In this document: piece by piece, positions 9,955 through 20,580 of the stretch
Layout: each line of letters begins with the position of its first letter
Position numbering within the stretch: the stretch's first letter is position 1
Assembly: GCA_963853835.1 (NCBI GenBank)
Contig: OY970821.1
Span: 52,579,640-52,643,639, forward strand
Origin: Calendula officinalis
Lineage: Eukaryota; Streptophyta; Magnoliopsida; Asterales; Asteraceae
Reading direction: 5' to 3'
DNA length: 64,000 bases
The notes under the pieces: generated by a model
Told to the model about the DNA's origin: nothing
Seen by the model: the letters and a program-made list of their open reading frames with translations, nothing else
Database searches by the model: none
Translations under genes and position numbers: made by a program

Positions 9955-10812
9955 ATGGCAGCAACAAACACTACGATAACCTATAACAAACTCTCGCATC
10001 TTTTCTTCCTAGGAAAGAAAGAAAAGACTGGGTCAAATTTCCTCAATTGGAAGCGTGATTTTAAGATCATGCTCAGACAAGAGAGGGAAAGGATTGACCG
10101 AGAAAGAAACGTATTGAGAACCCCTGCCAAGGATGAAGAAAATGAACCAGGACAAGCATTTTACGCTTGTAAGGCGTTCGCTTCTTTCAAAATGGCTAAG
10201 GGAGCATCAGTAGGTGCACACGTTATGAGAATGAAAGTGCACATTGATCATCTTACTAGACTTGGTCACCACATGCCATTGCAGTTCGCAATCGACATGA
10301 TACTCAACTCATTGTCCGATGACTATAAGCTGTTTGTAGCCAACTACATCAAACGTGATATGGATAATTCCATTCCCGAGCTACAATCTATGCTCGAGGC
10401 CGTTGAGTTGAATATTGATACCAATTCTAAAAGGGGTCGCACAACTGATGGCAGCGATGAGGATGGGCATGGTGGTAAAGGAAAGGGTAAAACCTATCCT
10501 AACCAAGGAGTGCCAAATCGTAAAGCTGTCAAACAGAAGGTCAAGAAGGTTAAGCCTAACACTGCGAGGACCGAGAACCGGTGCTTCAAGTGTGGTGAGG
10601 CTGGGCATTGGAAAAGGAATTTTCCAAAGGGTGCAAGTGGTAGTGGAGGAAACGCAAGTTCCTTAGGTAACACAACCACACTTCTTAATCACTTTAAGAT
10701 ACATGTAAAGTACGTTACGAGTAATCTAACTTTTGCAATTGTTTATTGCAGGAGGAGATGGAAAGTGATAGTGACCGACATGAGATGGTCCCACGAGCAC
10801 CAAGTTTTATAA
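9955..10812 (+). CDS. gag: TR-GAG 1 gag (copia-type capsid with damaged zinc knuckle)
   Basis: A 285-codon frame beginning MAATNTTITYNKL. The N-terminus has the copia gag motif GSNFLNWKRDF. The middle has SFKMAKGASVGAHVMRMK and AIDMILNSLSDDY, typical of the copia gag (UBN2) fold. About 40 residues that such proteins usually have before the KMAKG motif appear to be missing in both copies of this family. The zinc knuckle reads CFKCGEAGHWKRNF: the last Cys is Phe, while TR-GAG 2 keeps Cys, so RNA binding is probably weakened. The last 45 codons may be an unspliced intron read-through (see the intron finding). It would build particles used in trans with another element's pol. Confidence 0.75.
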   Translation: MAATNTTITYNKLSHLFFLGKKEKTGSNFLNWKRDFKIMLRQERERIDRERNVLRTPAKDEENEPGQAFYACKAFASFKMAKGASVGAHVMRMKVHIDHLTRLGHHMPLQFAIDMILNSLSDDYKLFVANYIKRDMDNSIPELQSMLEAVELNIDTNSKRGRTTDGSDEDGHGGKGKGKTYPNQGVPNRKAVKQKVKKVKPNTARTENRCFKCGEAGHWKRNFPKGASGSGGNASSLGNTTTLLNHFKIHVKYVTSNLTFAIVYCRRRWKVIVTDMRWSHEHQVL

Positions 10813-13150
10813 TTTATTTTTTTGGATTCGTTTTAAACAATTTTACTTTATTGTTTGGATAATTTTATTTTTGTTAAAACAAGTTTTATTTTGGTTTTAA
10901 TTAAATTTCGAATCCATGGTTGAATTATATTGTGTGCACGTGTGATAATTACACTAGTCAAGGTTTATGACTAGATTGTAAGTCAAGTTTTGATTTACTT
11001 ATATTTCATGTTTATATATATTTGTTTTATTGTTGTATAAATAATGTCTTGATAGCTCAAGGTATTTAGATGCTAGTAATTAGAAAGTTTTTCTAATGAA
11101 AGTGTTTAAGAGTTTTATGGAAGCATAAGGTTCAAGAGTTATTGAACTTAGTTAAAAACATCTTAAGTAATAGTCATTACTTATGATATAAAGTTTTAAA
11201 ATATTAGTGTTAATATAGTATGATTATATTAGATATAATCAAGATAGACTTTAAAGAGTATTATTACAAGTCTTTTATACTTGTAATAAAGGATTTAATG
11301 AAGTCATAATTCTCTAATAGGAATAATTGGATATTCGTATATCCAAGTAAAATGACTTAGACATTAAATGACTCTTAAAAGGGACAAACTATATTAAAGT
11401 TTTTAAGAATTAAAAGGTATTATTGCAAGTCTTTTATACTTGTAATAAATACAATATTTAATCAGGTCATAATTCCCTAATTGGAATAATGGATATTTGA
11501 CAAATCCAAGTAATGACTTTGGCATTAAATAAAATTCTTAAAGAATACTAGTGTATTTAAGAATTGGAAGTATCGTTTCAACTGTTTTATACTTGTTAGA
11601 TACAGTATTCAATAAAGATTATAATTCCCTAAACATGAATGTTGGATATTCGCAAATCCAAAGGATGATCTTAATTATTAATTGAATTCTTAAAAAAGGA
11701 TTAAACTACAAGTTATTGACTAGGTCAAAGTAGTTTAAGAGATGCTTAAGTTCCATAAAAGTAAGTGGGATCTATGACTAACGTAATTCATTAAAGGTGT
11801 TGATGAATTCAGTAAGTTAGTATGACATTAACAACAAGGTTTTACCAAGTCGTTAGCCAAAGAGTTAAGAGAAATAATAAATGATCGTTAATTAGATTAT
11901 CGCAAATCTAATAGCGTGATCACAAGTCTTGTGATTAATTATTGCATATCTAATAGGTTGTTAACACTTCAGTGGATAACACAATCATTTAAGGAAATTT
12001 CTTTAACTAGTAAGAATATCTACATTTCAAGTAACTAAAAGAGGCTTTAGTTGCAAGGATAATTTTATGAATACAAAGAAACTAAGGAGTTAATTTCCAA
12101 TCCTCCTATGTTTACCGAATTTCATAAAAGGCAAGCCTAGAATATGTTTTAGATTGTTGCAAGAACAATATCTAGCAAAGGGAAAAGTAATAGTATTCCT
12201 AAATACTCGTCTTATGTCTTTAGTTTAATAGAAATGATTGGTTTAGTGATAAAGTTAAAATTAAGTTTGTAAGAATCATTAACTAATCAACACGAACGAA
12301 AGGAATAAGTAATGATCCAGTAATAATTCAGTATCTATGTCCAGTGAGGAATAGTACACGAGTTAGTATCATTTTTATTCAGACTTTGTATGTTTTACAT
12401 CATCCATGAATAAAAGTCTATTTATTCAAAAAGGTATAAATCCGTGACTACTCGTCTTGGTGGGAACCTTGATGGGACCTTAACGTCATTGCGGTATTTG
12501 GTGGTAGATTCGAAGTTCTTTGAAGATAGCTACACAAGTTTTGTGTAAAGCAAATATCGGTGATATTCTGTTGGAGGCTCAACGAATATTGGATTGACCA
12601 CCGTGACAATACTTCGTGGTTGAAAAGTTCAAAAGTATTGTTCACTAGGATTGTCCTTAATCATGAGGTATTTGGTTTAGGATACAATGACTAATGTGCA
12701 CTGGGTACAAAGGAAGTTGTATTTTAAATCGAAATATAACAAGATGGTAATTGCACCTCCTCTTTAGGAGAGATTATAGGTCCTTTGACATGATGAGAAA
12801 CTGACAAGTGCACGGCCGTGCCCAAACGAACTGATCTGTTCTTTGTCGTTTATCACAGTAGTTTGAATCAAGAAGTCATAAAATGATTTCGAATAAAGGA
12901 GTTGATAATTTCTACCAAGCTCGTATTCGTTATCACAAATATGGTGCTGCAAAGGATAAGCCTAACATATTTGCCCAAGAAGTAGAGACAGAGTGTTCTT
13001 TACTAGGAGACGCTATTAAAGAGTTTTTCATAAACTATATCTGGGTTACGTAAGCTATTTTTATGGGTTGGTTACCTACATGCCCATCTAGAAGGCCACT
13101 GTAGCTCGTATCATTAAGACAAAGGTTACAAACTTGCACAAGTGGGAGTC
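10813..13150 (+). other. 3' tail of TR-GAG 1, no gene seen, with tandem repeats
   Basis: Non-coding. Three degenerate tandem units of about 153-159 bp start at 11259, 11418 and 11571, each with a CTTTTATACTTGT-like core, a CATAATTC motif and a GGATATT motif. The rest is AT-rich DNA without pol motifs. It ends in the polypurine tract AGTGGGAG (13141-13148). Confidence 0.65.
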
Positions 13151-14291
13151 TGAAGGAATTATGTGCAAAGTTAGTCAACCTACGATGATACATCCATGCC
13201 TACGAAACACTTAACGGTCACACCGGTGAGTGCATGTAATACGAGCAAGATAAGCAATGATACTACGAAGAGGAATGATTCATAATAGTCATTATGAATC
13301 AGTTAAGTATTAAGTTAAGTTTAACTTATTACTATATTAGTTTAACTAACTAATTAATACAAGCAGTTGTACATTTACTAGTTGAGTAAATATACAATGT
13401 GTTAATTATAGATTATCCATGATATGATTTAAAGCTATTAAATCATATAGTAATTGGATAATATTGTTGTATAAATTATATAAAGGTTATTATATAATTA
13501 ATTACTAAAAGTATAAATACAAGTATATATAATTCGTGTATATGGGTACCGAATTATTAGTGTATTAATACTAGACATTTAATAGTTAAGTACAACAATA
13601 ATAAACTAGTTAAACTATAAGTGATGGAAGTGTTAAAAGGAAGTTTAATTAAAGATCCAATATTAATTAAACTAGAAGGATTCTAAGCGTAACTTATTTG
13701 TATATAAATAAGAGGCTTAGGGTAACCCTAAAACCCCTTAGACCATTACACGAAATACTTCCTCCTCCTCCTCCTTGGCTTCGGCCGAATACACACACAA
13801 ACACAAGCCTTGTGTTCTTCGCGTTCTTCGTGTTCTTCATGTTCTTCAAGTATTGAAGAACAAGTTCATTGCTTAGATCAACTAGAAGATTGCTCGATTT
13901 GTTCATCATCAGTGGATCTATCTTAAGCAATCAACAAGGTATGTTTTGGGATACACTTTTCTCCCTTCTCCCCTCTTGGACGAATTCGGCCAAAGAACCC
14001 TAGGGTTCTTTGGTTGATGGTCGAACGAACCACACAAGCAATGTGTGTGTTCGAGTTCTTCGTACAAGGTTTATTTCTTGTTAACCTAATCTAGAACTCC
14101 AACATCCCAATCCTTTAGGGTTTAAGGATTAGGTTTAATCCCAGTTCCGCATTTAGGGAATAAATTAGCTAGTTGGTTTTAACTGGTCAAGAACAAGTTC
14201 ATGTTCTCAGTCAGTCATGGTTCGAACCAAGTACACTAGGAGGTCGACCCAAGTGGTTGATCAGTCGCATGGTGCATAGTGAAACCCTACA
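13151..14291 (+). repeat. TR-GAG 1 3' LTR (1,141 bp)
   Basis: Starts TGAAGGAATTATG after the polypurine tract and ends AAACCCTACA. TATA box TATATAAATA at 13701-13710. The right flank is copia pol (ATGACATGCTG), so the boundary is exact to a base or two. Confidence 0.9.
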
Positions 14292-15174
14292 TGACATGCT
14301 GAAGAAATACAAATTTGAAAATTTATCTTCTATGCACACCCCTATGAGTACTCAGGATGAGATAAATAAGGATGAGACTGGTAAGCTAGTATGTCAATCC
14401 ACATACCGAGGTATGATTGGTTCCTTACTTTACTTAACAGCTAGCATGCCTAATATCATGTTTGCAACATGTTTGTGTGCTCGGTATCAGGCTGATCCCA
14501 AGGAATCACATATGAAAGCTGTTAATCGTATCTTCAGATATATTTCAGGTACTCCTAACATGGGTCTTTGGTATCCCAAAGACTCGGACTTTGACCTTGA
14601 AGGGTATACAGATGTAGATTATGCAGGTTGCAAGTTGGATAGGAAAATCACAAGTGGAGGATGCCAATTTCTTGGTGGAAGATTAGTTGGTTGGTCATCC
14701 AAGAAGCAAAATTCAGTAGCGACTTCCACAGCAGAAGCAGAATATGTTGCTATAGGAAGTTGTTGTGCTCAACTCTTATGCCAACTCATGGACTATGGGT
14801 TCAATTTTCAGAAGACACCCATTCATTGTGATAACAAGAGTGCTATTGCTATCACTGAGAACCCAGTCCATCACTCAAGAACAAAGCACATTGATATCAG
14901 ACACCACTTTATCGGAGATAATGTGGAAAAGGGTAAGGTTGAGGTAGATTATGTTCCCACAGAGGACCAATTGGCAGGTGTGTTTACTAAACCTCTCTCA
15001 GAAGAAAGGTTTATGTATCTACTAGGACAATTGGGCATGCTGAATCCTTACAACTTTTCAAAATTTTCTGATACTGTCTGTTCAGTATTGGTTCCAATAC
15101 TGACCAGCTCATTATCACTCGTCTGGTTTATCAAAATTAAATATTTTTTATTTTTCATTAATTTTATAGGTTAA
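14292..15174 (+). pseudogene. pol: E1 pol end: RT C-terminus and RNase H
   Basis: Open from the TR-GAG junction (HDMLKKYKF) to the stop at 15172-15174. RNase H shows its conserved acidic positions: GYTDVDYAG, STAEAEY and HCDNKSA, then KHIDIRHHF. After LGMLNP, where element D stops, E1 reads about 40 extra codons. The catalytic RT part is cut off by TR-GAG 1. The sequence is copia type, closely matching D at 56830-57583. Confidence 0.85.
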
Positions 15175-15276
15175 ATTAAATGTTTTTATAATTTTAAAAT
15201 TTTTTTTAATTTAATTTTTTTTAAGTCAGTATTGGGAGTCCTGGAGTGTTAAAACTAATTCTAACCCTCATACTCC

Positions 15277-15314
15277 CCAACGGTAACCTTCCTTAATAGA
15301 AAAGTTACCGTTGG
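15277..15314. promoter_or_regulatory. Inverted repeat with AACGG cores upstream of the E1 accessory gene
   Basis: Perfect 11 bp arms CCAACGGTAAC (15277-15287) and GTTACCGTTGG (15304-15314), about 65-105 bp upstream of the TATA box. The AACGG core resembles MYB and MSA-type sites. Element D keeps the pair with one base lost in the left arm. Confidence 0.5.
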
Positions 15315-15379
15315 AACAGGATAAGGCTGTCATTTCAACCGTTTTTACTTCCCAATACCGTAATTATTGCTATTTTCCA

Positions 15380-15387
15380 TATAAATA
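15380..15387 (+). promoter_or_regulatory. TATA box of the E1 accessory gene
   Basis: TATAAATA followed by a pyrimidine-rich stretch (CTCTTTCTTCTCTAATTCTCTCT), 130 bp before the ATG at 15517. The same layout is found in D, so an internal promoter after pol is likely. Confidence 0.6.
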
Positions 15388-15516
15388 ACCGTTTTTCTTA
15401 ATTTAAATCTTTTTCACTGTTATTTCACTCTTTCTTCTCTAATTCTCTCTGCGATTAACGATTTTACTTTCTCTTTGCAAGCAAAATCCTTTCTACTTTG
15501 TAAATCACAGATACAA

Positions 15517-16761
15517 ATGGGGAATTTCCAATTCTTAGCGCCGAATGCTGCACCGGCCAAAGATTTTCAACGTGATGAACTTCCGAAGTTCTCAAGAAAC
15601 AACATCACAACGAATTTCGTCATTCCTGGAGGTTGGGTATGTCATCCATTCCGGCAAATAGTCACTTATCTTAGACATAGCCCAATCTTACATGATCTCC
15701 AACTGTCCCCAAGAGCAATAAACCCTACAATGTTGTGTGAGTTCTGGTACACAGCAGAAATGGACTCACCAGACATGATAGCAGGGTGGGTTATTCGAGA
15801 TCAATGCATGGCGTTTATATCAACGACAATCATCAGAGAAACACTTCGTTTGCCTGCCCATGCTCAGTATGAAGAATTTGTTGATCGTGATACTGCACGA
15901 TCAGTATTTCCTCTCCTAGGCAAACAACATACAACAGGCACTATCAAGAGGCATGAATTTGGCCCAATGTGGGGGATTATGATTTCAACCATAATCCGGT
16001 GTATGACTCACAAAACATGGGCCCTTGATCAAATTAATGATTTTGGAAAGCAGATGGTACATGCCATGTACCACAACAGAGAAATTGACTATGCAAGATG
16101 GATATTCAATGAACTGGCTTCACTTGTTCAAGCCAGACTCCGAGCTCCAAATGTTCCATTTTGCAGGTTTCTGTCCATCATCTTTCAGCATTCCATGCCA
16201 TGGGAGATGTATGAAGATTTTGAAGGCATACGAGAAGATCTTCCTCCTATTCATGAGAGGATATACTTTCATCAACCAAGGGCAGAAGAACCACCATTGA
16301 GTGCTACTATGTTAGCCATTGCTCAGGCTCACATAGATGATGATGATGAAGATGATTCTGATACTGAATCAACGGCAGACAGTGACGATGATGATAATGA
16401 TAATGATAATGGTGGTGGAAATGCTGATCAAGATGTTCAGATGGTGGATGCTCAACCAGAACAAGAAACAGTGCAGCCAAACATTCCACAACCTGAACAG
16501 GATCCGGATGCTCCTCATACTGCATCAGATACAGATTCTGATACTGAGTCACTTCCACAACCCTTGTTTGCTGGAAGAAGAAGAAGAAGAAGTTTGACTC
16601 CAGTAATCATGGGGGCTCTATCATCAGATACTGTTCCATCATTAACTACATCCCTTGAAGAGCAAAATCTGATTGCTGCAACTGCAGAACTTCTAGGACC
16701 AGAACAGGAACCCATTGCTCAACCAGTAGAGGAACCATATATATATATATATCCCAAATAG
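15517..16761 (+). pseudogene. E1 accessory gene, exon 1 (unknown protein, 414 codons)
   Basis: Starts at the ATG at 15517 (MGNFQFLAPNAA); an earlier TTG in frame is not a credible start. A conserved N-terminal domain spans about residues 15-270, with RDELPKFSRNNIT, MLCEFWYTAEMDSPDMIAGW, HEFGPMWGIMI and MTHKTWALDQIN. An Asp/Asn-rich acidic linker and a basic RRRRR patch follow. The layout recalls the 'putative plant transposon protein' domain found in other plant elements; this is a weak resemblance from memory. The frame ends in an AT-repeat remnant (EEPYIYIYPK), because the end of exon 1 and its splice donor were deleted here. Function unknown. Confidence 0.6.
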
Positions 16762-17392
16762 AGACTAAGTATTGGACAGTACCAACTCAATATTGACCAT
16801 TATCTCAATCGAACTTTCCATTATATACACTCTTATGGCCAGCATAGTTAGCCCACTGCTACTATGCAATATTCATACACTAAGCACTCAATTGATCACT
16901 GTCAGTCTACCGTTGTCTCAACATTTAAAGAGACAAGGGTGGTTGATGTCACGCTGACACCCACTGGTGCTGCTTGAATCATGCCTAACTTATTTTTAGT
17001 TGTATCATATTGATTTAAGAAGTGATCACAAACCTTTAAGCCACAATAGCCAAATGTTTTTCCATGTGGTTTTAGCCACATTTCTGTTATCACTCTAATA
17101 CTGAGTGATAAACATTGAAAATAAAAGAAGCATATCCCAGGCTTCAATTTCCCAAACCCCAAACCTTCTCAGAAAATGTGACTTATCCTATACCGAGCTA
17201 CTAAAATATTCACACTCACGTGTTTTCTGAAAACTTCTTACACATGCTTTGCATAAGTCCACAATATTTCATCATAAACCACATGAAATACAGACTTCAA
17301 ATTTTTTTTAAATAATTATAGAGTTAATCAACACCACAATTCTATTTGATAAACCATCCTGTACTAACCAGATTCTATTTTTGTTTCTTTAG
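16762..17392 (+). other. E1 accessory gene, intron remnant
   Basis: Aligns with the intron of element D from the AT repeat (about 16738-16752) to the acceptor TTTGTTTCTTTAG ending at 17392. The donor is missing in E1. I see no ORF of substance. Confidence 0.55.
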
Positions 17393-18899
17393 CACCATCT
17401 GTGCAGGGTAATCTAGCAGTAACTCCAGAAGAACAAGTGTCTCTGCACACAATCAGGCATCAGATCCTGGCCATGCAGAACACACAGAAGACAATTCTGT
17501 CCAAGATGGACACCTTGAGTAGTGAAATTGACTCCATAAAACAGTTAGTGGCATTACTCCAACAACAACATCAACCTCCACGGACTGCACAATCTCAACA
17601 CAGTGGAGACAATGAAGATCAAGGTGGAGGTGATACCGAGCCTATGCCATCTCCAACAAATGAAGATCAAGAAGGAGATATAGGTGGTGATACTGAACCT
17701 CTTCCTTCCCAATTCAATGATAACAATAAGGGGGAACAGATACAAATCCAGTGCCAACTCAAAATTTCCTAACTTTTGCACTGGATATGGCTGATAAAGA
17801 AAGCTCTTCATCATCATCCTCCGATGATGAAGAGCCCCCAGAACAACCACAATCTCCTCAGGCTGATCCATCTCCAAGGGCACTTAGAAGACCAGTCACA
17901 AGAAGAATGTCCAGAGTTGTAATGTCCTCTGAATCAATTGAGGAACCTGCTCCAGTTCCTTTAATAACTAGACCTAGGATATCTGTTCGAGAGACTGTGG
18001 AGGTTCCAAGAATGACTGCTCAACAGATTGAGGATGAGGCACATAAGTTCTTTGCCTTACATGCCCGTGGAATCAAAGGAGAAGAACCAGAGACTAATAC
18101 TGAGACTGATGTTCCTTCAACATCTCACATAATAAGAAGGAAATGAGCTGATCTTCGACAACAATATTGGAACTCAGTGGCTCAAAGAACAAGGTATAGG
18201 GAGACAAGAATGGATATGCTGAGAAAAAAATATTTCCTTAGTGTAAGGTACATATACCGGCTGAATATTGATGTCAACAAGAACAATGTCAAACCTGTTG
18301 ATAGGTCTATTGTTGCAAGCTGCACTACACCAGTCCATCCTCCCATGAAGATCTTCCTTCATGATATCCAAAACATGGGACTCCAAGACTGGATCAAAAT
18401 TACAAGAGTGATAAAGGAGTTGCCATCAAAATCTTGTGAAGCCCAAGTAATGCTAGATGAAATTTGGGCTGTTGCTGCGGTGTGCTTTGAAAAAGGCATA
18501 CTATTTCCAGGGGAGTACATGGCACTCAGTGTACTGACTAAGGCTTACAGAAATAATAAACCTGAATGTCTCAACACATTTAGCTTCTTACACAAGTACA
18601 CTGTTCCTCCTAACCTTGTCTTTCAGGATCAAAAGAGCACCATATATCCAACATCTGGATATATGTACACTGACTCAGAAGATAAGGAATGCTTCATCAC
18701 AGAAGAGGATCTCCCAAAGGCCAACATCAGTCATCTGGTTGGACTGAAGTGGTTGATAACCAAGAAGGAAGACTCTTCGTTCAGAAAGAAGATTGTTGCT
18801 GTGCTCAACAACAGAAAGGATGAACTGATAAAGAGAGAAGAGTTCATCCACATCAAGCAAGAAGTCTTCTATGAGCAGGAATCCATCAACAGCACATGA
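17393..18899 (+). pseudogene. E1 accessory gene, exon 2 (coiled coil, Ser/Asp tract, conserved C-terminal domain)
   Basis: After the acceptor the frame encodes a heptad-rich segment (RHQILAMQNTQKTILSKMD), then acidic repeats. A frameshift near 17750 leads to ESSSSSSSDDEEPPEQ. A TGA at 18144-18146 interrupts it before a 240-residue C-terminal domain with PPNLVFQDQKSTIYPTSGYM, SHLVGLKW, FRKKIVAVLN and FIHIKQEVFYE. That domain is strongly conserved with element D. No membrane segment is visible, so an envelope role is not supported by sequence. Function unknown. Confidence 0.6.
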
Positions 18900-19018
18900 A
18901 GAAGAAGATTCAGCTGCTTTGATGAGGATGAAGACTCCGCGGTCTTCTTATTTTTACTTGTTTTGCTTTATTCCCTCTCTTTGTAATATTGTCTTGTTAT
19001 CCTTAGATAGAGAGAGAT

Positions 19019-19056
19019 TGTTAAGGCAAAAATCCTTACCCCATTAGGATCTTAAG
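19019..19056 (+). repeat. E1 3' LTR, first 38 bp only
   Basis: TGTTAAGGCAAAAATCC matches the start of the 5' LTR of D. It follows a purine tract (AGATAGAGAGAGAT) and stops at the junction with the leader of gypsy F. Confidence 0.75.
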
Positions 19057-19195
19057 AATGTGAGAATCGACGTGCCATGAATTTTTGTTTTGAAATAAGT
19101 TTTCGTTTTGAAAATTTTTGTTTTTGTACAAAAATCTTTTAGAAGTTATAGACTAGGCTTGCTAGTTCACTATAACCATTGCTCTGATACCAATC
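19057..19195 (-). mobile_element. Gypsy F leader fragment with primer site
   Basis: 139 bp matching the leader of A (4117-4242), including CGTGCCATG and the primer site at 19181-19192 (minus strand TGGTATCAGAGC). The body of F is missing; only the leader and 5' LTR remain. Confidence 0.8.
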
Positions 19196-20580
19196 TGTCA
19201 CACCCCGCCAAAAATGAGTTTTACGTCATTTAATGTTTTGCGGAAGAACGGAAGTGTAACGTTAAGGTTATTAAAGCAAGTGATATAGTAATCAAACAAC
19301 CACGCAATAAAATCTAAAATAAGTTTCATTGCTAAAAATAGGAATTTACAAAAATAGAAAGTTTCCTAAAATAGAAATTTTCCTAAAATAGTAAGTTTTG
19401 AAATGAAAAGATTATTTGAAAACTAAATTGCAAAGATAGTTCATTGCCAGAAGACAATCGCTGCTCACATTCGCATTGCTCACTAAGTCTTTAGATTACC
19501 TGAAAATATAACTTAAAAAGGTCAACTAAATTGTTGAGTGAATCCACATGGTTAAGTAAATTATATGAAAATGGTTTTATTTGCTACTAGTGAGTAATAT
19601 GAAAATGGTTTATGACTGTTGAAAAGTAATGTAATTATATAAAAAGTTGATAAACCAAAGGAAATGTAAAGGAATTGTATATTAACTACAACTCAAATGT
19701 TTGATGTAAAAATGTTTGTTATAAACGGTTTATCATAATTTTGGCATATATGATTGTTATTCCCAATTGGTAGCTACTGCCATTGAGGTATTATTCCCAT
19801 CCCCCTAAGTCCACAATCAGAACTGCAACTCACATGGTTATGTTATAAGGTCATGGATATAAACGTTCCTGAAGTGTTTTGGATAAACCAAGTAGTGATC
19901 AATGAATGTGGGAGGCTGAGTATTGGCCGATAGTACAATACGTATATCCAGGGAGGCTGATCATGCCATAATGAAAATGAAATGATAATGTAATACAATC
20001 AAAGAATAGTACAGTTTGTATGTAAAGCAGTATCATTTTACGTTTTCCACCCCATAAGTTATAAAACAGTAAAAGAGTAAAAGGGGTTGTGGACTCACCT
20101 GATACTTAGCTTAGATCACAAAAACTTCATTGAGGTTCTTTAGAGATTCCTAGCGCCTAAACGCACAAGGTTCCTAATTAGTCTAAGTTATCAGGCACAT
20201 GTGATCTATATGCATTGTTTGTGTTTTGTTATTGTTTGTGTTATATGTTTGTTTTATAAAAGAGTTTTGTTTATTGAAAACATTTTATGTTTACGCAACT
20301 TTGTTACGATTTTGGGTTATTAGGCCTAGATTTGGGCTAATGGGCCGGCACTTGGACCAAGGCCCGCCTTAATGGGCTTATTGGGCTTGGTTGGATTAAA
20401 TGGGCCGAAATGAAATGAAATGGGCTTAGAAATGAAATGGATTGGGCTAATGAGCCACGACATTGGCCACATGGGCCTCTTAATGGGCTAAGGCCCAATG
20501 GATAATGGGCCTTGGTTTGGGCCTGTTTTGGACCGAACATGGGCTCGGCCCAAAGGGCTTTTGGGTCGGTTTGGGCTTAA
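19196..20580 (-). repeat. Gypsy F 5' LTR, left piece
   Basis: Begins TGTCACACCCCGCC at 19196. It has the candidate splice acceptor at 19500 and donor at 20098. It is interrupted at 20581 by LTR G and resumes at 32338. No gene. Confidence 0.8.

Larger units (their letters stand above)
6898..14291 (+). mobile_element. TR-GAG 1: gag-only non-autonomous LTR retrotransposon
   Basis: A partial 5' LTR (6898-7517, its left part displaced by element A), primer site, about 2.4 kb of AT-rich leader, one gag ORF, a 2.3 kb tail, a polypurine tract and a complete 3' LTR (13151-14291). No protease, integrase, RT or RNase H is present. This matches the class named TR-GAG. Gag resembles Ty1/copia gag, and the polypurine tract is copia-like. 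TR-GAG 2 at 35168-43178 is a second copy. This copy is inserted in the pol gene of copia E1, which resumes at 14292. Confidence 0.85.
14292..19056 (+). mobile_element. Copia E1 (Sirevirus-like), 3' part
   Basis: The 3' portion of a Ty1/copia element: end of RT, RNase H, an accessory gene with its own promoter, a polypurine tract (about 19007-19017) and the first 38 bp of the 3' LTR (from 19019). The left part is off-window because TR-GAG 1 and element A are inserted in it. The 3' LTR stops abruptly against the leader of gypsy F. Element D is a fuller relative. Confidence 0.85.
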
